From NCBI RefSeq assembly GCF_030116705.1, contig NZ_JAOTIK010000001.1:3367001-3431000 (forward strand): a stretch of 64,000 nucleotides of DNA, written 5' to 3'. The notes under the pieces are model-generated. The model did not search any database. It was not told the DNA's origin and saw only the letters and a list, made by a program, of their open reading frames with translations. Positions within the stretch are counted from its first letter, which is position 1, and the number at the start of each line of letters is the position of its first letter. The position numbers were made by a program, and so were the translations under genes. Shown here piece after piece: positions 27,134 to 34,973 of this stretch. This DNA comes from Streptomyces sp. ML-6 (GTDB lineage Bacteria > Actinomycetota > Actinomycetes > Streptomycetales > Streptomycetaceae).

Positions 27134-28204
27134 ATGACCGGAGACCGACAGCAGGACACGAGCAAAAACCCGGGCGGGAAGACGGACGGGGGTACGGGCG
27201 CGGGCGCACGGGCGGTCACCTCGCGACGGCGCGTACTGGCCGCCGCCGCGCTCGCCCCGGTACTGACCGCGACCGGAACCGCCGGAACCGCAAAGGCGAC
27301 CGGAACCACAGGGGCGGCCGGAGCGGCCCGCACCGGGACGGCAACCGGGCACGACGAACGGATCGAGCCCGTGCGGACCACCCCGGCGGACTGGGCGGGC
27401 GTGGCACGGGCGCTGGGCCGCCCCGGCAGCATGCTGCGCGACACGGCGTACCACACGAGCTTCCCCCGGCAGGACCTGCGAGTGGTCTCCGGGGGCGTCG
27501 TCGTCACCCCGGGGCTCGCGCTGGGCACGCACGTGGCCTTCATCCGTTACGCCGACGGCAGCACGATGATGATGGGCGACGTGGCGGTCACCGAGAAGGA
27601 GCTCCAGCGGGTGACCGACGCCTGGCAGGAGCACGGGATCGAGCAGACCGCGCTGCACAAGCACCTGCTCTCCCACACCCCCGACATCTGGTGGACCCAC
27701 GTCCACGCGCACGGCCACGACGCGTCGGCCCTGGCCCGCGGGCTGCGCGCGGGGATCGACCGCACCGCCACCCCGCCCGCCCGGCCGCCGCGCCCGCAGC
27801 CGCCGATCGACCTGGACACCGCCGCGATGGACGCCGCGATGGGCACGAAGGGCACCGCCAACGACGGGATCTACAAGATCCTCTTCCTCCGCCGCGAGAC
27901 CGTCATGGACGGTCACCTGGTCCTGCCGCCGGGCCTGGGGTCGACCAGTGCGTTCAGCTTCCAGCCGCTGGGCGGCGGCCGGGCCGCGCTCAGCGGCGAC
28001 TGCGCCATGATCGCCGACGAGGTCCCGCAGGTGTTGAGGGCCCTGCGGCGCGGCGGGATCGAACTCGTCGAGCTGCACAACCACCACCTGTCGGAGAACC
28101 CCCGCCTGTTCTTCATCCACTTCTGGGCCGTGGGCGACGGCGTCGAGCTCGCGCGGGCACTGCGCCCGGCGGTGGACGCCACCAACGTCGTACCGACCAC
28201 CTGA
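27134..28204 (+). CDS. exported DUF1259 protein
   Basis: A 356-residue protein with a twin-arginine-like leader (TSRRRVLAAAALAPVL at about 29-44) and a Thr/Ala/Gly linker, then the DUF1259 domain known from LppY/LpqO-type mycobacterial proteins; biochemical role unknown. The domain contains an internal duplication. The segment GIEQTALHKHLLSHTPDIWW and that around GIELVELHNHHLSENPRLFF align, and both run into an ARGLRAGID / ARALRPAVD helix. Clustered histidines in both halves suggest a metal site. The start is ATG 27134 (upstream sequence GGAGGCG about 10 bases away). It is followed by the P450 gene after 278 bases. Confidence 0.85.
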   Translation: MTGDRQQDTSKNPGGKTDGGTGAGARAVTSRRRVLAAAALAPVLTATGTAGTAKATGTTGAAGAARTGTATGHDERIEPVRTTPADWAGVARALGRPGSMLRDTAYHTSFPRQDLRVVSGGVVVTPGLALGTHVAFIRYADGSTMMMGDVAVTEKELQRVTDAWQEHGIEQTALHKHLLSHTPDIWWTHVHAHGHDASALARGLRAGIDRTATPPARPPRPQPPIDLDTAAMDAAMGTKGTANDGIYKILFLRRETVMDGHLVLPPGLGSTSAFSFQPLGGGRAALSGDCAMIADEVPQVLRALRRGGIELVELHNHHLSENPRLFFIHFWAVGDGVELARALRPAVDATNVVPTT

Positions 28205-28482
28205 CCTCGACCGCACGGACCGGAGGAACCCGACGGGCCCGGGCAGAACCCGACGGGCCCGGACGAGTGCACGCCCCCGGTCGCCGGGCCGTATTGCGCC
28301 GGTCCAGCGACCGGGGCCGTGGATCTCTTCTGCATATGGACCAATCGCCCGGGAGCGGCGCGTGTCCGGGCCGACGACCGGGCACCCATGTCCCGTCCGG
28401 CCCGCACCCCCGCCCGGACGGAGCCCGACCCCCACCCTCCACTCCACGAACCGACTGTCAGACCCCCCACCTGGAGCTCCGC

Positions 28483-29688
28483 ATGGAACCAGCCGCCGAC
28501 GCCCGGCACTGCCCGTTCGACTACGCCGAAGCCCTTGAATTCGACCCGGTGCTCAGGGAGTTGATGAACGAGGGACCGGTGTCCCGCATCCGTCTTCCGC
28601 ACGGCGACGGCGAGGCGTGGCTCGTCACCGGCTACGACGACGTCCGCACGGTGACCACCGACCGGCGCTTCAGCCGCAGCGCTGTCATCGGCCGGAACTT
28701 CCCGCGCATGACCCCCGAACCGATCGTCCAGGACGAGGCGATCAACGTGATGGACCCGCCGGGCAGCAGCCGACTGCGCAGCCTGATCTCCAAGGGCTTC
28801 GCACCCCGCCACATGGAGCGCATGCGGGTGCGCACCCAGCACGTCGTCGACGAGTTGCTGGACCGGATGGAGGAGCAGGGCTCCCCGGCCGACCTGTTCG
28901 AGCACCTGGCGGCCCCGCTGCCGCTGACCACGATCTGCGAGGTCCTCGACATTCCCGAGGCGGACCGCGCGCAACTGCGCGCCCACGCCCGGACCATGAT
29001 GGACACCACCGTCGAGAACAAGGACGCGGCGATCCGCTCCAAGGCCGATCTCCGCGCCTACTTCGCCACGCTGACGGCACAGCGGCGGGCGGAGCCGGGC
29101 GACGACCTGATCAGCGCGCTGGCCACCGCCCGCGACGGGGACGAGATCCTCAACGAGCAGGAACTGACCGTCATGGCCATGGTCCTGCTCATCACCGGCC
29201 AGGACACCACCACGTACGAGATCGGGAACATCGCCTACACGCTGCTCACCAGGCCGGACGAGCTCGCCATGGTGCGCGATCAGCCCGACATGCTCCCCCA
29301 GGCCATCGAGGAGCTGCTGCGTTTCATCCCCTTCCGCAAGGGGGTCGGCATCCCCCGGGTCGCCACCGAGGACGTGGAGCTGAGCGGGGTACAAATCCGG
29401 AAGGGGGACATCGTGCACGTCTCCTATCTGACGGCCAACCGCGACGGCCGGAAGTTCGACCGCCCCGACGAGCTGGACCTGGAACGCACGGGACCGTCCC
29501 ACATGACCTTCGGCTGGGGCGGACACCACTGTCTCGGCGCCCCGCTCGCGGCCACGGAGCTCCAGGTCGCCATCGGAACGCTGCTGGAGCGTTTCCCCGC
29601 CCTGAAACTGGCGGTCCCGGCCGAGGACGTGCGCTGGAACAAGACATCGATCTGGCGCTATCCCCTCGAACTCCCCGTCACCTGGTGA
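28483..29688 (+). CDS. cytochrome P450 (CYP107/CYP158-like)
   Basis: A soluble bacterial P450 of 401 residues. The I-helix oxygen-activation motif is TGQDTTT, the K-helix ExxR-type region is IEELLRF, and the heme loop is FGWGGHHCLG with the thiolate ligand Cys350. The C-terminus, ending YPLELPVTW, resembles CYP158/CYP107 enzymes. Relatives next to rppA oxidatively couple flaviolin or tetrahydroxynaphthalene to dimers and melanin-like polymers (P450mel in S. griseus, CYP158A2 in S. coelicolor). The start is ATG 28483 after GGAG. rppA is the next gene, but 749 bases away and not overlapping, so joint function is inferred from context. Ferredoxin partners are not nearby. Confidence 0.9.
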   Translation: MEPAADARHCPFDYAEALEFDPVLRELMNEGPVSRIRLPHGDGEAWLVTGYDDVRTVTTDRRFSRSAVIGRNFPRMTPEPIVQDEAINVMDPPGSSRLRSLISKGFAPRHMERMRVRTQHVVDELLDRMEEQGSPADLFEHLAAPLPLTTICEVLDIPEADRAQLRAHARTMMDTTVENKDAAIRSKADLRAYFATLTAQRRAEPGDDLISALATARDGDEILNEQELTVMAMVLLITGQDTTTYEIGNIAYTLLTRPDELAMVRDQPDMLPQAIEELLRFIPFRKGVGIPRVATEDVELSGVQIRKGDIVHVSYLTANRDGRKFDRPDELDLERTGPSHMTFGWGGHHCLGAPLAATELQVAIGTLLERFPALKLAVPAEDVRWNKTSIWRYPLELPVTW

Positions 29689-30437
29689 CCGGGAAGGTCC
29701 CATAACAACGCCCGACAACGCCCGCCGACCGGACGCGCTCCGGCACCCCCGAGGACCAGGAGCGCTCCGGCTCGCGCCACGAAACCGCCGTGCACGCCCC
29801 GGACCGCCGTGCGCGCCTTCGTACGTCGTACGTGTACGGCTGTCGTACGTGTACGGCGTACGGCGCGCACGGCCGGGACCGGGCCGGACCGGGCCGGACC
29901 TGGCCGAACCTGACCAGCCGTGGCCGGAGCCGGCCGACGGCAAGCCGTCATCGATGATGCGTCCGTGACGGACGGGCGGCAACCGGAGCGTTCCGCCGTG
30001 CCCCCGCACCCATCCGGCACGCCCCGCCCGCACCTCCCCCGCCCCCCGCGCCACGCCGCGTCTCCGGCGCCCGTGCCCGCCCCGCGGTGCTCCGCCCGCC
30101 CCGCAGTCCGCGCCGCCCCGCAGTCCTCGCGGTCCTCGCCGTCCCGACATGCGACCCCGATCCGCCTGCCGTAACGTGAACCCGACGGCCACCCATCCCG
30201 TGGCGGAACAACGTCCGCCCACGAACGGCTAGAACTCAGTCTTCGACGGTCGGCCCGTCCGCGCCCGTTCCAGGGGTATCTGCACGGCGCCGGAATCCAC
30301 CAGTGCTCCATCCCGCGCGACCGCGTATGCCGACGCGATGCCGCGTGCACAAAGCCGTGGTGGCCGCCTCCGGCCGCCGAACACCCCAAAAACCTTCGGG
30401 CCCGGCCGTGTGGACCATGCCCGCTAGGAGGAGTTCC
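29689..30437. other. 749-base gene-free region between P450 and rppA
   Basis: No reading frame here has a good start, ribosome binding site and recognisable protein. The stretch holds tandem dyads (29825-29857), then GGACCGGGCC-type short tandem repeats (about 29874-29900), then C-rich sequence to about 30130. The rppA promoter should be in the last 250 bases; I could not identify its boxes. Confidence 0.5.
29825..29857. repeat. two tandem 17-base units, each with a CGTAC-GT-GTACG dyad
   Basis: The units at 29825-29841 and 29842-29857 are identical over 16 bases. Each contains a 12-base inverted repeat (29827-29838 and 29844-29855), so the dyads are spaced 17 bases apart. A regulator-binding role is possible but unproven. 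Confidence 0.6.
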
Positions 30438-31496
30438 ATGGCGGTTCTCTGCAAGCCGGCCATCGCGGTTCCCGAGTACGTCATCACCAACGAGGAAACC
30501 CTCGATCTGGCCCGGCGGTTGCACGGTGACCACCCGCAGATCGATCTGGTTCTTCGCCTGATCGAACACACCGGGGTGCAGAAACGGCATCTGATCCAGC
30601 CGATCGAGAAGGTGTTGCAGCACCCGGGTTTCGACGCCCGCAGCGTCACCTACGAGGAGCACACCAAGGCCCGGGTGCCGGCGGTGGTGCGCCGGGCGCT
30701 CGATCACGCCGAACTGGAGCCGGATCAGATCGACTTGATCGTCTACGTCTCCTGCACCGGCTTCATGATGCCGCCGGCCACCTCGTGGCTCATCGGCGAG
30801 ATGGGCTTCCGTCCGGAGACCCGGCAGCTGCCGATCGCCCAACTCGGCTGCGCGGCGGGCGGTGCGGCGGTGAACCGGGCCCATGACTACTGCACGGCCT
30901 ACCCCGACGCCAATGTGCTGATCGTGGCCTGCGAGTTCTGCTCGCTGTGCTATCAGCCCACCGACCTGGGTGTGGGGTCGCTGCTGTCCAACGGGCTGTT
31001 CGGCGACGGCATAGCCGCCGTCGTGCTGCGGGGCAGCGGCGGCACGGGAGTGCGGCTGGAGCGCAACGGCTCGTTCATCATCCCGGACACCGAGGACTGG
31101 ATCTCCTACGCGGTCCGCTCCACCGGGTTCCACTTCCAGCTCGACAAGCGGGTGCCCGGCACCATGGAACCCCTCGCGCCCGCCCTGGAGGCGGTCGCCG
31201 AGGAGCATCAGTGGAACGCGGGGAAGATGGACTTCTACATCATCCACGCGGGCGGCCCGCGCATCCTGGACGACCTGAGCCACTTCCTGGACGTGCCGCC
31301 CGAGGCGTTCCGCTTCAGCCGCGCCACGCTCACCGAGTACGGCAACATCGCCAGCGCCGTGGTGCTGGACGCCCTCGGCCGCATGTTCGACGAGGCTTCG
31401 GCCCTCGACGGCCACCGCGGTCTGATGGCCGGCTTCGGTCCCGGCATCACCGCCGAGATCTCCCTGGGCACCTGGACGAGCGAGGCCGAGTCCTGA
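30438..31496 (+). CDS. rppA: type III polyketide synthase RppA (1,3,6,8-tetrahydroxynaphthalene synthase)
   Basis: RppA condenses five malonyl-CoA units to tetrahydroxynaphthalene, which oxidises to flaviolin and feeds pigment and terpenoid pathways. The 352-residue protein carries the chalcone-synthase-fold triad: Cys138 in AQLGCAAGGAAV, His in YIIHAGGPRIL (about 270) and Asn in TEYGNIASA (about 303). The Cys at about 106 (VSCTGFMMP), conserved among RppA proteins, is also present. The start is ATG 30438, fixed by AGGAGGAG at 30426-30433. The P450 gene upstream on the same strand is a plausible tailoring partner. A C/T-rich tract and a hairpin follow. Confidence 0.95.
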   Translation: MAVLCKPAIAVPEYVITNEETLDLARRLHGDHPQIDLVLRLIEHTGVQKRHLIQPIEKVLQHPGFDARSVTYEEHTKARVPAVVRRALDHAELEPDQIDLIVYVSCTGFMMPPATSWLIGEMGFRPETRQLPIAQLGCAAGGAAVNRAHDYCTAYPDANVLIVACEFCSLCYQPTDLGVGSLLSNGLFGDGIAAVVLRGSGGTGVRLERNGSFIIPDTEDWISYAVRSTGFHFQLDKRVPGTMEPLAPALEAVAEEHQWNAGKMDFYIIHAGGPRILDDLSHFLDVPPEAFRFSRATLTEYGNIASAVVLDALGRMFDEASALDGHRGLMAGFGPGITAEISLGTWTSEAES

Positions 31497-31564
31497 CCGC
31501 ACCCGCCACCCCGCCCGTCCTCCCCTCTTCCCCCTCCCCATCCCCTCTTCCCCCCCTCCCCTGC

Positions 31565-31616
31565 GTCCCGGTCCCGGCCCCGGCCTCCGAGCCCTGAGCC
31601 GGGGCCGGACCGGGAC
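31565..31616 (+). terminator. hairpin terminator after rppA
   Basis: The arms 31565-31584 and 31598-31616 pair over about 19 base pairs with one bulge. The 68 bases between the rppA stop and this stem are almost pure C and T. Confidence 0.75.
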
Positions 31617-31697
31617 AGGGACCGGGACCGGGGAGGGGGCCCCTCCGACCCGCGTGCCCGGACGCCGTTGTCAGTGCCGGGTGCCAGACTCGTCGGC

Positions 31698-33395
31698 GTG
31701 ACCGAACGTTGGGCTCTGGCCATGACGGAGACCGGCGGTGCGCTCCTCGCCCCGCTGGCCCCCACCGGCCTGCCCGCCGCCCCGGTCGTGGCCGAGCCCG
31801 ATCTCGTGGCCGCGGTCCGTTCCCGTCCGGACGTCACGCGCTGGGTCTGGCGGTCCACCGCCGAGATCTACCCGCGCCTGCTCGCGGCCGGGGTCCTTGT
31901 GGACCGTTGCTACGACATCGAGGTCGCCGAGTCCCTCCTCCTCGCCCACGAGGGCCGCCTCGGCGAACCCCGCTCCGCAGCCGCCGCCCACGCCCGCCTG
32001 CACAACGCCCCCGTACCCCCCGACCCCCCGCCCCGCACGGCGGAGCCCGGCGCGCAGTCCTCCCTCTTCGAACCCCGCACCGGCACCGAGCTGCCCTTCG
32101 ACGACCTGCTCCAGGTGTACGCCGACCAGCTCCGCCGCCACGAGGCCGCCGAGCACCCGGCCCGGATGCGGCTGCTCACGGCCGCCGAGTCGGCCGGCAT
32201 GCTGGTCGCCGCCGAGATGAACCGGGCGGGCCTCCCCTGGCGCGCCGACGTCCACCGGGAGGTGCTGGACGAACTGCTCGGCGAGCGGTACGCGGGCGGC
32301 GGCGAGCCCCGCAGACTGGCCGAGCTGGCCGACGAGGTCTCGGCCGCCTTCGGCAGACGGGTCCGCCCCGACCTCCCCGCCGACGTGGTGAAGGCGTTCG
32401 CGCAGGCCGGCATCAAGATCAGGTCCACCCGGCGCTGGGAGCTGGAGGAACTGGACCATCCGGCGGTGGAACCCCTCGTCCGGTACAAGAAGCTGTACCG
32501 GATCTGGACGGCGCACGGCTGGAGCTGGCTCCAGGACTGGGTGCGCGACGGCCGCTTCCGCCCCGAGTACCTGCCGGGCGGCACGGTCAGCGGCCGCTGG
32601 ACGACCAACGGCGGCGGGGCGCTCCAGATCCCCAAGGTGATACGGCGGGCGGTCGTCGCCGACGAGGGCTGGCGCCTGGTCGTCGCGGACGCCGACCAGA
32701 TGGAGCCCCGGGTGCTCGCCGCGATCTCCCGCGACCGGGGCCTGATGGAGGTCGCGGGCCACGACGGCGACCTGTACACGTCCCTGTCCGACCGGGCCTT
32801 CCACGGCGACCGGGAACACGCCAAGCTCGCCCTGCTCGGCGCGATCTACGGGCAGACCTCGGGCGACGGGCTGAAGAACCTCGCCGCCCTGCGCCGCAGG
32901 TTCCCGCTGGCCGTCGCCCATGTCGACGAGGCGGCGAAGGCGGGCGAGGAGGGCCGCCTCGTACGGACGTGGCTGGGCCGGACCAGCCCTCCCGCGGCCG
33001 GGAGCGGGGAGGACGGGGAGGCGGGCCTCCCACAGGAGGGCATCGACCCGCCCTCCTCCGCCGACGACGAGTTCACCCCCGGCTACGCCTCGACGAACGC
33101 CCGCGCGCGGGGCCGTTTCACCCGCAACTTCGTGGTGCAGGGCAGCGCCGCGGACTGGGCGCTGCTGCTCCTGGCCGCCCTGCGCCGGTCGCTCCGCACC
33201 GCGGGGCTCCGGGCCGAGCTGGTCTTCTTCCAGCACGACGAGGTGATCGTGCACTGCCCGCAGGAGGAGGCGGAGGCGGTGGTGGCGGCGATCCGGGCGG
33301 CCGGTGAGCTGGCCGGCCGGACCGCCTTCGGCGAGACACCGGTACGTTTCCCGTTCACGACGGCGGTGGTGGAACGCTACTCGGACGCGAAGTAG
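31698..33395 (+). CDS. family A DNA polymerase (bifunctional 3'-5' exonuclease/polymerase type)
   Basis: A 565-residue actinobacterial polymerase I paralogue without a 5'-nuclease domain. The palm motifs are recognisable: motif A DADQMEPRVLA (about residue 335, cf. DYSQIELR), motif B REHAKLALLGAIYGQTSG (about 375-390) and motif C QHDEVIVH (about 513). The N-terminal 160 residues hold the diverged exonuclease-like region. An acidic, Gly/Pro-rich insertion (about 430-455) lies between motifs B and C. Such enzymes are thought to act in repair. The start is GTG 31698 (VTERWALAM), without a strong ribosome binding site; ATG 31722 is possible. It is preceded by the rppA terminator. Confidence 0.87.
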   Translation: MTERWALAMTETGGALLAPLAPTGLPAAPVVAEPDLVAAVRSRPDVTRWVWRSTAEIYPRLLAAGVLVDRCYDIEVAESLLLAHEGRLGEPRSAAAAHARLHNAPVPPDPPPRTAEPGAQSSLFEPRTGTELPFDDLLQVYADQLRRHEAAEHPARMRLLTAAESAGMLVAAEMNRAGLPWRADVHREVLDELLGERYAGGGEPRRLAELADEVSAAFGRRVRPDLPADVVKAFAQAGIKIRSTRRWELEELDHPAVEPLVRYKKLYRIWTAHGWSWLQDWVRDGRFRPEYLPGGTVSGRWTTNGGGALQIPKVIRRAVVADEGWRLVVADADQMEPRVLAAISRDRGLMEVAGHDGDLYTSLSDRAFHGDREHAKLALLGAIYGQTSGDGLKNLAALRRRFPLAVAHVDEAAKAGEEGRLVRTWLGRTSPPAAGSGEDGEAGLPQEGIDPPSSADDEFTPGYASTNARARGRFTRNFVVQGSAADWALLLLAALRRSLRTAGLRAELVFFQHDEVIVHCPQEEAEAVVAAIRAAGELAGRTAFGETPVRFPFTTAVVERYSDAK

Positions 33396-33432
33396 TCCCC
33401 CCGGAAACACCCCCGCCCCCGCCCCGGACCAC

Positions 33433-33651
33433 TCACCTCCCGGAACTGGAACCGGAACCGGTGCCGGAACCGGAACTGGAACCGGTCTCTCCGCCGCTTC
33501 TCCGCCCGTTCTCGTCGAACCCGGCCAGGCCGTGGTCGTAGTGCACGGGAGGCAGGTGCTGGTGCCGGTGACGGGCGTTGAGCAGATGGATGACGCACGC
33601 CGCGAACGCGATCATCGCGAGGACGACCACGACGGTGACCAGAGTGTCCAT
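33433..33651 (-). CDS. small single-pass membrane protein
   Basis: A 72-residue protein with one hydrophobic helix at residues 3-24 (TLVTVVVVLAMIAFAACVIHLL). A His-rich stretch (NARHRHQHLPPVHYDH) and a Gly/Ser repeat tail follow. AAGGGGG about ten bases before ATG 33651 supports it as a real gene. The tail is encoded by near-identical GGAACC-containing units (33441-33485), prone to slippage. I do not recognise a family; the His cluster could bind metal, which is speculation. It converges on the polymerase gene, 37 bases away. Confidence 0.7.
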   Translation of the reverse strand: MDTLVTVVVVLAMIAFAACVIHLLNARHRHQHLPPVHYDHGLAGFDENGRRSGGETGSSSGSGTGSGSSSGR

Positions 33652-33913
33652 GCGGTTCCGGCCCCCTTCGATGCGCAGGCCGACAGAACCGGCTCACCGG
33701 GAGCCGTACACATCCAGGCTACTCCGCGGCCCCGCACCCGTCCCCGGAGAACGGACCCGTCCCGGAGGACAAAAGGCCGGAGGACAAAAGGAAGGAAAGA
33801 GGGTCCGGGCCGATGGTGCCGTCGGCCCGGACCCGGCGCGGTGCGCACCCCCCGCGAGGCAAGTCCGGGGTGCGCACCGCGCGGCGGTGGTACGCCTGCG
33901 CCGTGCTGCGCGT

Positions 33914-34735
33914 CTACCCGCGTTCCCACAAGGCGGGGACGTTAGGCGGTTCCCAGCCGGCCACGGCCGAGTGCGCCTGCAGACAGCGGTACGTGACCCC
34001 GCCGTACGTGACGCGGTCTCCCGCGTTGTAGGAGCTGCCGATCGCCCAGGTGGTGGAGCCGGGCGGGTCGGTGGGCGGCACGCTCGGCCCCTCGACGTCG
34101 AGGACGAAGTCGAAGGTCCCCTCCTTCCCGGAGCCGACGTCCCGGACGTTCATCAGGAGCGCCGGGTCGAAGAGCATGTCGGTGTTGTTGCGCGGCTCAC
34201 CGGGGAAGTAGAGCTGGGTGGTCAGGATGCGCGAGCCGGGCGCCTGGGCCTTCACGTGGATGTGCCGGGTACGGCCCGGGTAGAGCCCCGCCACGATCGT
34301 GGTCAGCTTGAAGGCCCCCGACTTGTCGGTGAACTGGTGGCCGCGGAAGGCGTATCCGCTCATGTCGTACGCGCCGTTGGTGTCGGCCTGCCAGAAGTCC
34401 AGGAGCACTCCGGGGATGGGCTTGCAGCCCCGCCCGAAGACGTAGCCGCTCACGGTCAGCCGGACGCCGGGGGTACTGTCGGTGATCAGGCTGGTGCGGA
34501 GCGGGGAGTTGGGCTTGAAGTAGGGCCCCTCCATCTGCTCGTGGGTCGGGCCGTCGCCGTCGTCGCAGTTCGGCGTGGGTGCCAGCGATTGGCCGCTGGC
34601 AGCGGTGTCCCGGGCCAGCGCGACGCCGCCGCCCGCGAGCAGCGGGACGGTACCGGCGACCAGGGCGGCCTTGAGCAGGGTCTTGCGGCTGATCCCGCGG
34701 GGGTCGCCGGAACCTTCGGGCACTTCTGGAGTCAT
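33914..34735 (-). CDS. secreted intradiol aromatic dioxygenase with C-terminal CBM5/12-like module
   Basis: A 273-residue exported enzyme. It has a leader with twin-arginine-like ISRKTLLKAALV, then the intradiol dioxygenase fold, and at the C-terminus a carbohydrate/aromatic-binding module with two conserved Trp (TWAIGSSYNAGDRVTYGG, CLQAHSAVAGWEPP, VPALWERG). Candidate Fe(III) ligands are the Tyr residues in NGAYDMSGYAF and GLYPGRTRHIHVK and the two His in RHIHV. The arrangement matches the described Streptomyces SACTE_2871 type, which cleaves catechols from lignin-related material. The start is ATG 34735 after GAGGAA. The next gene upstream on the strand, streptogrisin C, carries a related module. 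Confidence 0.9.
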   Translation of the reverse strand: MTPEVPEGSGDPRGISRKTLLKAALVAGTVPLLAGGGVALARDTAASGQSLAPTPNCDDGDGPTHEQMEGPYFKPNSPLRTSLITDSTPGVRLTVSGYVFGRGCKPIPGVLLDFWQADTNGAYDMSGYAFRGHQFTDKSGAFKLTTIVAGLYPGRTRHIHVKAQAPGSRILTTQLYFPGEPRNNTDMLFDPALLMNVRDVGSGKEGTFDFVLDVEGPSVPPTDPPGSTTWAIGSSYNAGDRVTYGGVTYRCLQAHSAVAGWEPPNVPALWERG

Positions 34736-34973
34736 GGCTGATTCCTCGATATGGGGGGAAGGGCACGGGCATGACATGACGTGGAGCGGTGTGCGGTGTG
34801 CGGGGCGATGGTGCGCGCCGCCCGGCAGGGAGGCCGAAGCGCAGGCCGGGCAGCGCGGTCATCGGCGCCGCGGAACCAGGACCGGACCGGAAGGGACACC
34901 GGCACCGGCACCGGCACCGGATCCCGCGAGGAGTAGCGGGGTGTGCGGGGATACGCGGGGTACGCGGGAGGTG

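Noticed and set aside
29900..30437. A gene in the gap before rppA
   Set aside because: Open frames exist on both strands but lack a ribosome binding site, a consistent coding pattern and any family resemblance.
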